From: an uncultured Alphaproteobacteria bacterium
GTDB lineage: Bacteria; Pseudomonadota; Alphaproteobacteria; Rhodobacterales; Rhodobacteraceae
Reading direction: 5' to 3'
DNA length: 64,000 nucleotides
Assembly (NCBI GenBank): GCA_902581005.1
Contig: CACHMT010000006.1
Span: forward strand, 1 to 64,000
In this document: piece after piece, positions 32,799 to 41,532 of the stretch
How positions within the stretch are numbered: position 1 is the first letter of the stretch
How the letters are laid out: each line of letters begins with the position of its first letter
The notes under the pieces: model-generated
Told to the model about the DNA's origin: nothing
Seen by the model: the letters and a program-made list of their open reading frames with translations, nothing else
Database searches by the model: none
Program-made: the position numbers and the translations under genes

Positions 32799-33109
32799 GT
32801 TTGTTGATCGAAATATGTAGTTGGATTTTTATACTCTTAGGATCGTTTTTGCTTTTAACTGGAAGCTTGGGCTTAATAAGGTTACCTGATTTTTGGTCAA
32901 GGCTACACGGTGCATCTATCAGTGATACAGGAGGTGTACTATTTTTAATTTTAGGAATGATGTTGCATGTCACGACCATATGGGTCTTTTTTAAACTTTT
33001 AGCTATAGCTATCTTTATTTTTATTTCCTCACCCACGGCCTCGCATGCCATTGCTAATGCGGCATTTGTCACTTTAGGATACAAAAAAAAGAAGGGGGAA
33101 AGAAAATAG
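32795..33109 (+). CDS. mrpG: Mrp antiporter subunit G
   Basis: A 104-residue protein with three membrane helices. GSLGLIRLPDFWSRLHGASI and SPTASHAIANAAF are the MrpG/MnhG signature. The start is the ATGA overlap with mrpF. It ends GYKKKKGERK and its TAG overlaps a possible ATA start of the next gene. Confidence 0.93.
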   Translation: MSLLIEICSWIFILLGSFLLLTGSLGLIRLPDFWSRLHGASISDTGGVLFLILGMMLHVTTIWVFFKLLAIAIFIFISSPTASHAIANAAFVTLGYKKKKGERK

Positions 33110-33141
33110 AATTATTTATTATAATATGCTTCTTCATAATT

Positions 33142-33645
33142 TTGGTTACGATCGCAATTATGGCATTGACGTTAAAGCATCTCTTTGCAGTGATAATGTT
33201 ATCGGGTGCCTTTAGCTTGGTGTCTGCAATGCTTTTTGTAGTGATGGATGCGGTTGACGTCGCCTTCACAGAAGCAGCTGTCGGGGCAGGGGTGTCTACT
33301 GTTTTGATGCTCGCAACAATGGCACTCACGGTTCGAGTTCAGAAAGAGACAAAGAAACCTATTTTACTACCGCTTGTAGTTGTTTGCCTTGTTGGTGTTT
33401 TGCTAATTTATGGAACTCTTGATATGCCGAACTTTGGAGCTTTTGACTCGCCAGCTCAAGCACATCTTGGATCAACGTATCTAAATATTACTTATAAAGA
33501 TATGGGAATACCAAATGTCGTAACAGGTATATTGGCGAGCTATCGAGGATATGATACGTTAGGCGAAACAGTGGTTGTGCTGACAGCAGGTCTTGGAGTT
33601 ATCCTGTTATTAAGTGGTCTCAAAGGAAGAAAAGATAAAGAGTGA
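33142..33645 (+). CDS. DUF4040 subunit (MrpA C-terminal/MbhD-like)
   Basis: The 167-residue track version begins at TTG 33142 and contains ALTLKHLFAVIMLSGAFSLV and VDVAFTEAAVGAGVSTVLML, the DUF4040 core, which is the C-terminal part of MrpA in one-piece antiporters and MbhD in hydrogenases. The open frame continues upstream to ATA 33106 as IELFIIICFFIILV, which restores the first helix and has GAAGGGGG at good distance, so the real start may be ATA overlapping the mrpG TAG. C-terminal half: GAFDSPAQAHLGSTYL plus GYDTLGETVVVLTAGLGV (MrpB-N/MbhE-like). Confidence 0.85.
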   Translation: MVTIAIMALTLKHLFAVIMLSGAFSLVSAMLFVVMDAVDVAFTEAAVGAGVSTVLMLATMALTVRVQKETKKPILLPLVVVCLVGVLLIYGTLDMPNFGAFDSPAQAHLGSTYLNITYKDMGIPNVVTGILASYRGYDTLGETVVVLTAGLGVILLLSGLKGRKDKE

Positions 33646-33649
33646 GACT

Positions 33650-34090
33650 ATGAAACATCATTTAATTTTAAAAGTTATTACAAAATTTATGGTTGGAGTT
33701 ATCGTTTTGTTCGGACTTTATGTGCAATTTCATGGTGATTACTCTCCTGGAGGAGGTTTCCAAGCCGGTGTTATTATCGCTGCTGCATTTATACTTTATG
33801 GTATAGTCATGGGCCTGGAGAATGTACAAAAAGTAATGCCTATTTGGTTTGCACAGAAGGCGGCAGCATTGGGCGTTTTAGTATACGCACTAACGGGTGT
33901 TTTCTCAATTATCTTTGGATTTGAATTTTTAAACTATCACGCAATTAGCCCCGAACACCCAAAACATGGGCAACACTATGGGATTATATTGGTTGAGCTG
34001 GGTGTTGGGATCACAGTAACTTTTGTAATGATTGCTATTTATTATAGCTTTGCTGGTCGCACTCCGCGTTTAGACGATAAAGAGTGGTAA
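33650..34090 (+). CDS. mrpB: Mrp antiporter subunit B
   Basis: A 146-residue protein from ATG 33650, four bases after the previous stop (the track start at 33614 lies inside that gene). Four membrane helices; FHGDYSPGGGFQAGVIIAAAF is the MnhB/MrpB signature, and LNYHAISPEHPKHGQHYGII follows. It is part of the antiporter membrane arm. Confidence 0.92.
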   Translation: MKHHLILKVITKFMVGVIVLFGLYVQFHGDYSPGGGFQAGVIIAAAFILYGIVMGLENVQKVMPIWFAQKAAALGVLVYALTGVFSIIFGFEFLNYHAISPEHPKHGQHYGIILVELGVGITVTFVMIAIYYSFAGRTPRLDDKEW

Positions 34091-34093
34091 GCC

Positions 34094-34513
34094 ATGGACA
34101 GTAATTTAAACTTCATATTTGGACACTTGCCATACTGGTTATTCATTATACTCATGCTTTCAGGTCTCTTTATAGTTGTTTCACGAGGAAATCTGATCAA
34201 GAAAATTGTGGGATTAAACATTTTTCAAACATCAGTTTTTATGTTTTATATTTCAATAGGAAAAATGAAGGGTGGTACAGCACCAATTCTGCTTGATAAG
34301 TCCGCTAATAATGCCGCAGTTATATATTCTAACCCGCTTCCACATGTTCTCATTCTTACTGCAATTGTTGTCGGTATAGCCACTACTGCTTTAGGTTTAG
34401 CTTTAATAATAAAAATTCGAGAAGAGTATGACACGGTTGAAGAAGATGATATCCAAAAAATGGATCAAAATGACCTTAAGAAATATAATAAAAAGAATGT
34501 CATGGAGACTTAA
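34094..34513 (+). CDS. mrpC: Mrp antiporter subunit C (NuoK-like)
   Basis: A 139-residue protein. Three helices; GLNIFQTSVFMFYISIG and NPLPHVLILTAIVVGIATTA are the MrpC signature, homologous to NuoK of complex I. The tail is acidic and charged (REEYDTVEEDDIQKMDQNDL), longer than in many homologues. It starts four bases after mrpB. Confidence 0.92.
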   Translation: MDSNLNFIFGHLPYWLFIILMLSGLFIVVSRGNLIKKIVGLNIFQTSVFMFYISIGKMKGGTAPILLDKSANNAAVIYSNPLPHVLILTAIVVGIATTALGLALIIKIREEYDTVEEDDIQKMDQNDLKKYNKKNVMET

Positions 34514-34519
34514 TAGTTA

Positions 34520-36019
34520 ATGGCCTCAGAAATTAAACAGGGTACTTTAGAGTTGGTTAATCATTTACCAATTTTGCAGGTTATTACACCGATGTTGATA
34601 GCACCTATATTGGTTGTACTTAACAATAAGACATTGTCTTGGTTGTTAAGTTTTGTGGGCGCATTAGCGTGTCTATTTATATCAATCTTACTGATACAAG
34701 CTGTTAGTGACGGGAGCATTCTCACGTATTACCTCGGCGGATGGGTGCCACCAATCGGAATTGAATACAGAATAGACGCCGTCAGCGCTATATTATTATT
34801 CCTGATATCAATTATAAGCGCAATTGTTCTGATCTTTTCGTATTCTTCACTTCACGCAGAAATTCCTGAAGAAAAACATACTTTGTTTTACTCCTGCTTT
34901 CTATTGTGCCTTACCGGTTTGCTAGGTGTAGTAGCAACAGCTGATATTTTTAACGTTTTTGTCTTTTTAGAGATTTCAAGTTTATCCACCTATGTTTTGG
35001 TAGCACAAGGGGCCTTTCTTGATAGAAGAGCACTTTCTGCTTCCTTTAATTATCTAATAATGGGCACCATTGGTGCAACTTTTTTTGTGATTGGTATTGG
35101 ATATATATACATGGCGACTGGATCTCTAAACATGATGGACATCGCGGAAAGAGTTAACCAATTCGGTGATAACAGAACTATTCAAGCGGGATTTGCCTTT
35201 ATTGTTGTAGGGATGGGGCTTAAGCTTGCCATGGTTCCTCTTCATGTGTGGTTGCCTAATGCTTATACCTTTGCACCTACTGTAGTTACCTGCTTTTTGG
35301 CTGCAACAGCGACCAAAGTTGCGCTTTATGTTTTGATCCGATTTGTATTTTCTGTGTTTAACTATGAAGATATTTTTGTCAATGAGCTCTTTTTTCTCCT
35401 TTTGATGCCTCTAGCAGTAATCGCAATGATTGCGGCATCAGTCATCGCCATTTTCAAACAGAATTTGAAGAAGCTACTTGCTTATTCTAGCCTTGCACAA
35501 ATAGGGTATATGCTCCTTGGATTATCGTTAATGAGTCAAAAAGGTCTTGCATCTTCATTAGTGCATATGGTTAATCATGGTTTCACAAAAGCAGCACTAT
35601 TTATGTCTCTAGGTGCTTTTATGCTTAATACAAAAAATGTATATATAAAAAGCTTAAGTGGCCTTGGAAAATCGATGCCATTTACTTCAGCTGCTTTCGT
35701 AATCGGGGGGTTAAGTTTGATTGGCGTGCCTGGTACGGCTGGTTTTATAAGCAAATGGCTGCTTCTGGAAGCAGCACTTGAAACCGGGTATTGGTTAGTA
35801 GCAATTCTCATCATCGCATCGTCGCTCTTCGCAGTTATCTATGTTTGGAAGATAATTGAAGTTTTATACTTTTCAGAAAGTTCAGAGTCTTACAATGAAG
35901 TAAGCGTTCTTACGTTAATGCCTATATGGATACTAGCTTTATTTTGTATTTTTCTAGGTATTAATACTAGTTTAACAGTGGATGTAGCTATCATGGCCAC
36001 CGAAATTCTTTTTAAGTAG
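34520..36019 (+). CDS. mrpD: Mrp antiporter subunit D (first of three)
   Basis: A 499-residue antiporter-type protein with about 14 helices, homologous to NuoL/M/N. The ion-path Glu is in VFVFLEISSLSTYVLV, the Lys in MGLKLAMVPLHVWLPNAYTF and the second Lys region in ATATKVALYVLIR; FKQNLKKLLAYSSLAQIGYM is the central Lys helix. This one looks most like true MrpD. It is followed after ten bases by a second antiporter-type gene. Confidence 0.9.
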   Translation: MASEIKQGTLELVNHLPILQVITPMLIAPILVVLNNKTLSWLLSFVGALACLFISILLIQAVSDGSILTYYLGGWVPPIGIEYRIDAVSAILLFLISIISAIVLIFSYSSLHAEIPEEKHTLFYSCFLLCLTGLLGVVATADIFNVFVFLEISSLSTYVLVAQGAFLDRRALSASFNYLIMGTIGATFFVIGIGYIYMATGSLNMMDIAERVNQFGDNRTIQAGFAFIVVGMGLKLAMVPLHVWLPNAYTFAPTVVTCFLAATATKVALYVLIRFVFSVFNYEDIFVNELFFLLLMPLAVIAMIAASVIAIFKQNLKKLLAYSSLAQIGYMLLGLSLMSQKGLASSLVHMVNHGFTKAALFMSLGAFMLNTKNVYIKSLSGLGKSMPFTSAAFVIGGLSLIGVPGTAGFISKWLLLEAALETGYWLVAILIIASSLFAVIYVWKIIEVLYFSESSESYNEVSVLTLMPIWILALFCIFLGINTSLTVDVAIMATEILFK

Positions 36020-36029
36020 GGTGTATTTT

Positions 36030-37502
36030 ATGCCGATAGAGTTTTTAATATTTTTAACAGTTTTTACTCCGGCATTGGTAGGCGGGTTAAATTTAATTTT
36101 TAATAAAAAACCAAATGTCAGGGATACCGTTACTTTACTAGGTGCACTGATAACATTTTATTTCAGTTTAAATATATTTCTCAGCTTTGATGGACAGGCA
36201 ACACAATATAAGCTGGCAACCATAATGCCAGGTATTGATATTTCCTTTCATATTGAGCCTCTGGGCATCATATTTTCATTGTTGGCCTCAGGGCTTTGGA
36301 TACTCACTCATATTTATGCGATTGGATATATGCGAGGAGCAAAGGAGAAAAACCATTCACGGTTCTTTTTCTTTTTTTCTGTGTCAATAGCCAGTGTTAT
36401 GGGGATCTCATTCTCAGGTAATCTTTTCACATTATTTCTATTCTATGAAATACTAACTCTCATTACTTTTCCATTAGTTTCTCATAAAGGTTCGACTGAA
36501 GCTTTGAGAGGAGCAAGAGTTTACCTATCAATACTATTAGGAACTTCAATTGGACTACAGTTGCTAGGAATAATTTGGATTTATTTTTCTGTTGGTACAT
36601 TGGATTTTGTGAAAGGTGGTATATTAAATGGATCCTTTGGATCCTTAGAGTTAATACTCCTCGTTGGTTTGTTTGCTTTTGGGATTGGGAAAGCAGCTTT
36701 ATTCCCGTTCCACAGGTGGCTACCCGCTGCGATGGTTGCTCCGACACCTGTCAGTGCTTTGCTACATGCTGTTGCTGTGGTTAAAGCGGGAGTTTTTACT
36801 GTTCTTAAAGTAGGTGTTTACATATTTGGGGTAGAGAGTTTGTCAGTATCGGGGGCAACAGATTGGCTAACTTGGTTAGCTTGTTTTTCAATTTTATTTG
36901 CTTCTCTGATAGCGATGACTAAGGATAATTTAAAAGCTAGGCTCGCTTATTCTACTATTAGTCAATTGGCTTATGTCGTACTTGCTTTCTCTCTCGCGAA
37001 TAGTCTGGGCGTTTTAGGTGGAGCTCTACAAATAGTTACCCATGCATTCGGAAAAATCACTTTATTTATGTGTGCCGGTTCTATTTATGTAGCAACCAAG
37101 AAAACAAATATAAGTAATATGCAGGGATTGGGAAGAGTGATGCCAATTACGTTTTTAAGTTTTCTTATAGGCGCCATTTCGATAATAGGGCTTCCTCCGA
37201 TGAGTGGATCTTGGGCAAAATGGTTTTTAATATTGTCATCTCTTGAAGCAGACAAGCAGTTCGTGGTTTTAGTCCTATTAATAAGTTCCCTCTTGAATAT
37301 TGCTTATCTTTTGCCATTAGTGGCAAAGGGCTTTTATCTTAACCCTATAGATCAGACAGAAACCAAAAGTTTTAAAGAACCAAGTGCACTTGTTTGGCTG
37401 CCGCCCGCAATTACAGCTAGTATCTCGTTCCTTTTGTTTTTTTACGTAGGCTATATAAGAGATTTTATGATTAATTTTGGTTTAGTGAGCTTAGGAAATT
37501 AA
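36030..37502 (+). CDS. Antiporter subunit D-like protein (second)
   Basis: A 490-residue protein from ATG 36030 behind AGGGTG; GTG 36021 is the other choice. It has about 14 helices of the NuoL/M/N fold: LFTLFLFYEILTLITFPL (Glu), GIGKAALFPFHRWLPAAMVA (Lys), AVAVVKAGVFTVLKV, TKDNLKARLAYSTISQLAYV. It is well diverged from the first D protein. In two-protein Mrp systems this slot is filled by the N-terminal half of MrpA, so it may play that part. Confidence 0.85.
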   Translation: MPIEFLIFLTVFTPALVGGLNLIFNKKPNVRDTVTLLGALITFYFSLNIFLSFDGQATQYKLATIMPGIDISFHIEPLGIIFSLLASGLWILTHIYAIGYMRGAKEKNHSRFFFFFSVSIASVMGISFSGNLFTLFLFYEILTLITFPLVSHKGSTEALRGARVYLSILLGTSIGLQLLGIIWIYFSVGTLDFVKGGILNGSFGSLELILLVGLFAFGIGKAALFPFHRWLPAAMVAPTPVSALLHAVAVVKAGVFTVLKVGVYIFGVESLSVSGATDWLTWLACFSILFASLIAMTKDNLKARLAYSTISQLAYVVLAFSLANSLGVLGGALQIVTHAFGKITLFMCAGSIYVATKKTNISNMQGLGRVMPITFLSFLIGAISIIGLPPMSGSWAKWFLILSSLEADKQFVVLVLLISSLLNIAYLLPLVAKGFYLNPIDQTETKSFKEPSALVWLPPAITASISFLLFFYVGYIRDFMINFGLVSLGN

Positions 37503-37793
37503 ATGAGATTTAACCCATTCATATTTTTTGAGAAAGCTAGCCGACTTCGAGCTCTACTGGTTGCATTCTTAATTCTGTGCTTTTGCTTATTCGCGATAGA
37601 TTTTTTTGTTAAGAGATATGTCTATTTTGAGATTGAGAGTACTTATAATTTTTATAGCATTTATGGTTTTATAATGTTTTCAATTATAATATTTGGATCA
37701 CGATTACTAAGGTTGCTTTTGGGCAGACAAGAAAATTTCTATGCCAAAAAAGCAGTGGACAGTGAAGATTATCCAGGCATGGAGGAAAAGTAA
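37503..37793 (+). CDS. Small membrane protein inside antiporter operon
   Basis: A 96-residue protein with two membrane helices (ALLVAFLILCFCLFAIDFFV; FYSIYGFIMFSIIIFGSRLL), a basic loop RLLRLLLGRQ and an acidic tail. It starts on the base after the previous stop and ends on the base before the next ATG, so it is tightly held in the operon. I do not recognise a canonical Mrp subunit; similar small proteins may exist in other alphaproteobacterial operons of this type. Confidence 0.65.
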   Translation: MRFNPFIFFEKASRLRALLVAFLILCFCLFAIDFFVKRYVYFEIESTYNFYSIYGFIMFSIIIFGSRLLRLLLGRQENFYAKKAVDSEDYPGMEEK

Positions 37794-39488
37794 ATGTTAG
37801 CAACACTTCCTCTCCCATTTTTCTTTTTTATAGGAGGACTAGTATCAATATTTCTACCTAAAGGGGCTGTAAAGTCTTCTTTCGTCTGCTTAGTTCCTGT
37901 TATAGCGCTGTTAGTGTTACTTAATGGGGACTGGGAAGCGGGTTTTAAGATACAGTTTTTGGGACTTGAACTGAATTTTATGAGGGTAGATAATCTTTCC
38001 ACCGTATTCGGAATTATTTTTTGTATTGCTGCTTTCCTGGGTAATTTATTTGCATTCCATCTTCGTGAAAGTACGCAGCCCTTTGTAGCTCTTATTTATT
38101 CAGGGGCAGCTATAGGAGCAGTTTTCGCTGGGGATCTTATTACGCTTTTTGTTTATTGGGAGCTTACTGCTATATCATCCGTTTTTCTAATATGGGCTCG
38201 GAAAACCGAGGGCGCTTATCATGCTGGCATGCGCTACCTTATCATTCAAGTTTTATCAGGAGTTGTATTGCTTTTCGGTGTTGCACTTTTTTACTTTGAG
38301 ACTGGATCAATATCGTTTGTAAAAATGGAGCTAAATAGTTGGGCAACCGCATTAATTTTTGTTGCTTTTGGCATAAAGTGTGCTTTTCCATTTATGCATA
38401 ATTGGCTTCAAGACAGCTATCCGTCGGCTACTATAACAGGCACAGTGATACTTTCCGCCTTTACCACAAAACTTGCAGTTTACGCGTTGGCACGAGGATT
38501 TCCAGGTACAGAACTTCTGATATATATTGGGGCTGCAATGACAGTATTCCCCATTTTCTTTGCAGAGGTAGAGAATGATTTAAGAAAGGTGTTAGCGTAT
38601 AGCCTAAATAATCAACTTGGCTTTATGGTTGTCGGTGTTGGCGTTGGCACAGAGTTAGCCCTAAATGGTACTGCGGCACACGCTTTTTCTCATATATTGT
38701 ATAAAGCACTACTCTTTATGAGCGTCGGTGCTGTTCTTTTTAGAACAGGTACCTCTAGAGCGTCGGAGTTGGGAGGCTTGTACAGGACTATGCCTTTAAC
38801 AGCAATCTTTTGCCTTATTGGAGCCGCATCGATATCTGCTTTCCCTCTATTTTCTGGATTTGTTAGCAAATCGCTAATTATGAGTGGAGCAGGAAAGGAA
38901 CACTATCAGTTTATTTGGTTAATTCTTGTTTTTGCGTCGGCTGGCGTTTTATCGCATTCTGGGATAAAAGTTCCCTACTTTACTTTTTTTCATCATGACT
39001 CAGGCAAAAGACCGAACGAAGCACCTGTTCACATGTTACTAGCGATGGGATTGACGGCAACCCTTTGCATCTATATAGGTATTTTCCCAAATAATTTATA
39101 TGCAATAATGCCTTTTGAAGTGAAATACGATCCATATACTTTTGAACATATCCTGACACAGCTACAATTATTATGCTTTGCTATTCTAGCTTTCTACATT
39201 TTAAGTAAATTAAACCAACTACCATCTGAAACACGCTCAATAAACTTAGATTTTGATTGGACCTATCGAGTATTCTTACCCTCTATAATTGGTAAACTGT
39301 TAATATTTCTTGAAGCAGCTGAACAAAAAGGATTGAAGCTTTTCAACAAATCGTTGCGTTCTTTTATAGATAAAGTGTATCACGTTTCTGGACCAGAAGG
39401 TGTTATGACAAGAATACTTACATCTGGAACTATGGTTCTCTTCATTGCTATTGTACTATTAGTTGTTTTGGGAATTATTCTTCTTTAA
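37794..39488 (+). CDS. Antiporter subunit D-like protein (third)
   Basis: A 564-residue protein, about 14 helices plus a longer C-terminal part. LITLFVYWELTAISSVFLIW (Glu), FGIKCAFPFMHNWLQDSYPS (Lys), TTKLAVYALARGFPG and ENDLRKVLAYSLNNQLGFM show the NuoL/M/N-type ion path. The C-terminal 100 residues hold a long amphipathic helix region (LLIFLEAAEQKGLKLFNKSL) and a last membrane helix, slightly like the lateral helix of NuoL. It ends the operon and overlaps the convergent dehydrogenase stop by four bases. Confidence 0.85.
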   Translation: MLATLPLPFFFFIGGLVSIFLPKGAVKSSFVCLVPVIALLVLLNGDWEAGFKIQFLGLELNFMRVDNLSTVFGIIFCIAAFLGNLFAFHLRESTQPFVALIYSGAAIGAVFAGDLITLFVYWELTAISSVFLIWARKTEGAYHAGMRYLIIQVLSGVVLLFGVALFYFETGSISFVKMELNSWATALIFVAFGIKCAFPFMHNWLQDSYPSATITGTVILSAFTTKLAVYALARGFPGTELLIYIGAAMTVFPIFFAEVENDLRKVLAYSLNNQLGFMVVGVGVGTELALNGTAAHAFSHILYKALLFMSVGAVLFRTGTSRASELGGLYRTMPLTAIFCLIGAASISAFPLFSGFVSKSLIMSGAGKEHYQFIWLILVFASAGVLSHSGIKVPYFTFFHHDSGKRPNEAPVHMLLAMGLTATLCIYIGIFPNNLYAIMPFEVKYDPYTFEHILTQLQLLCFAILAFYILSKLNQLPSETRSINLDFDWTYRVFLPSIIGKLLIFLEAAEQKGLKLFNKSLRSFIDKVYHVSGPEGVMTRILTSGTMVLFIAIVLLVVLGIILL

Positions 39489-40417
39489 TAAAAACGCTTT
39501 TTTTCTACCAAACCTAAGGGCTGCAAACCTTTATTTAGTCTATCAATATTTATCAGTATAGATTTAATAGAGCTTCTCAATCGTGTTGGAGCAGATATGT
39601 GGGGGGTAACGGTCACTCTGTCATGTGACCAAAAGGGGTGTTCAAGTGGCAAAGGCTCCTCGTCAAATACATCTAATGTACATGCAGAGAGTTTTCCACT
39701 ATCAAGTGCTTTTAGAAGGTCATTATCTTCAATTAATCCTCCTCTCCCGGCATTAATCAAAATTGCTCCAGTCTTTGCCATTTTAAGTGATTCCGAGTTA
39801 ATAATAGTTTGGGTTTTCTCTGTGAGTGGTAGTAGTAGTATTAAGAAATCTGAAGTTGAGAGTATTTTCACCAAACCTTCTGACCCTACTAATGATCGTA
39901 CTCCCTTAAGTTTTTTTTTTGTTGCAGACCAACCTGTTACATTAAAATTTAGTTTATTAAGTTTTTCTGCAGTTGCTGATCCCAAAGTCCCAAGGCCTAA
40001 GATTCCAATATTAATTTGATTTGCAAGCAATCTTTCTTTGTTGTAAATCTTCCACCCTGTTTTATCTGGCCTTATAAATTCATCAAGATCAAGGTGGTAC
40101 CTCATGACATGAGCGGTACACCATTCTGCCATACATTCTGTCATCTCTACATCAATTAATCTTACCAACGGTTGCTGGATGGTTTTGTTTAAAAGCGTTT
40201 TTTCAACTCCTGCAAATATAGAGAATATTACGGTATCATCTGGGAAAATGGAAAAGTCGGAGATGTCACTTTCATCAGCATATATGATTGCATCGACTTC
40301 ATTACTTCTCGACATATCTTCTATTATGTTATATTTCAAGGCTTGGGATTCGATTTCTTCTGCAAGAACTTTTTTGTATTCTGCTGTTTTAGATCCAGTT
40401 GAAATAAAAATATTCAA
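39485..40417 (-). CDS. Glyoxylate/hydroxypyruvate reductase A-like D-2-hydroxyacid dehydrogenase
   Basis: A 310-residue protein from TTG 40417, one base after the rodA stop (track start 40465 would overlap rodA by 47 bases). NAD loop GILGLGTLGSATAEKLNKL, then GAILINAGRGGLIEDNDLLKAL, TLDVFDEEPLPLEHPFW and HDRVTVTPHISAPT with the catalytic His. The PLPLEHPFW-H-RV set is typical of GhrA. It reduces glyoxylate or hydroxypyruvate with NADPH. It lies downstream of rodA on the same strand and is perhaps read through from the shape operon. The ribosome site is poor. Confidence 0.83.
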   Translation of the reverse strand: MNIFISTGSKTAEYKKVLAEEIESQALKYNIIEDMSRSNEVDAIIYADESDISDFSIFPDDTVIFSIFAGVEKTLLNKTIQQPLVRLIDVEMTECMAEWCTAHVMRYHLDLDEFIRPDKTGWKIYNKERLLANQINIGILGLGTLGSATAEKLNKLNFNVTGWSATKKKLKGVRSLVGSEGLVKILSTSDFLILLLPLTEKTQTIINSESLKMAKTGAILINAGRGGLIEDNDLLKALDSGKLSACTLDVFDEEPLPLEHPFWSHDRVTVTPHISAPTRLRSSIKSILINIDRLNKGLQPLGLVEKKRFY

Positions 40418-40418
40418 A

Positions 40419-41531
40419 TCAGAAGCCAATATTCTTGTGCACGTGTGCACTTTGGATGAGTCCAAAGCTCAACATTATTACAATCATTGAAGATCCTCCA
40501 TAGGAGACTAGAGGTAGAGGTATACCCACAACTGGCAATAGACCCATAACCATTGCGATATTTATAGAGAAATATGTAAAGAAAGTCATGCAAAGACCGG
40601 TTATCAATAATCGAGAAAATTTGTCCGTAGTTACGAGTGCTGAAAAAATACAAAAAGCAACAATGAGGCTATATATGATGAGAAGACCAATTGTACCAAA
40701 AAATCCAAACTCCTCTGCCAGAGTAGTAAAAATAAAATCGGTATGCTTCTCGGGTAAGAAATTAAGCTGACTTTGCGAGCCTTGCATATAGCCGCGTCCA
40801 AAAAGCCCCCCTGATCCTAAGGCAATTTTTGATTGTGTAATGTGATAACCTGCTCCTAATGGGTCAGCTGATGGATCTAAAAACGTATCTATTCTTCTAA
40901 AGTGATAATCCTTAAGTAGTTGCCAATCTGTGCCTCTACTCTGAAATAGGATAAAAAGTAGACTACAGAAGCTAAGTCCTCCAAATAAAAAATACCCAAA
41001 ATGTACCCCAGCAATGAACATTACAAAAATACCTATCATAATAATAACCAACGCTGTGCCAAGGTCTGGCTGTCGAAAAACTATAAATGCAGGTATTATT
41101 ATTAATAAAAGTGGAACTAGAACATAAAACGGATGTGATACCTTATTGACAGGAAGTTTATGATAATAATAAGCGAGGACCATCACCATCGATATTTTAA
41201 ACGCTTCAGATGGCTGTAATTTTATTATTCTTAAATCCAACCACCTTTTTGCACCCATTCCCGTATCACCATAAAAATAGACAGCAATTAATAACGCTAA
41301 ACCTAGCATATAGCAAAATGGAGATATCTTTTGCCAAAAGGAAATACTAATTGCTGACATTACGAAAATTAAAATGAAGCTTATAAAAAACCTATTTATT
41401 TGAGGTTTAGTCCAAGGCTCCCAACTCCCACCACTAACAGAGTACAGCATTAAAAAACCAAATAAGGCTGTTGCTAGAATTAGGATTTGTAGTGGCCAAT
41501 TAATGTAAATTATCTTTATAAAGGGGTTCAT
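40419..41531 (-). CDS. rodA: Rod-shape SEDS peptidoglycan polymerase
   Basis: A 370-residue membrane protein with about ten helices. DTGMGAKRWLDLRIIKLQPSE holds the conserved SEDS loop, RQPDLGTALVIIMIGIFVMF the family core, with the catalytic Asp probably in the large loop LDPSADPLGAGYHITQSKIA; the C-terminus has LPLVSYGGSSMIVIMLSFGL. With PBP2 it makes the side-wall glycan. It starts one base after mrdA ends, in the order mreB-mreC-mreD-mrdA-rodA. Confidence 0.93.
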   Translation of the reverse strand: MNPFIKIIYINWPLQILILATALFGFLMLYSVSGGSWEPWTKPQINRFFISFILIFVMSAISISFWQKISPFCYMLGLALLIAVYFYGDTGMGAKRWLDLRIIKLQPSEAFKISMVMVLAYYYHKLPVNKVSHPFYVLVPLLLIIIPAFIVFRQPDLGTALVIIMIGIFVMFIAGVHFGYFLFGGLSFCSLLFILFQSRGTDWQLLKDYHFRRIDTFLDPSADPLGAGYHITQSKIALGSGGLFGRGYMQGSQSQLNFLPEKHTDFIFTTLAEEFGFFGTIGLLIIYSLIVAFCIFSALVTTDKFSRLLITGLCMTFFTYFSINIAMVMGLLPVVGIPLPLVSYGGSSMIVIMLSFGLIQSAHVHKNIGF

Positions 41532-41532
41532 A

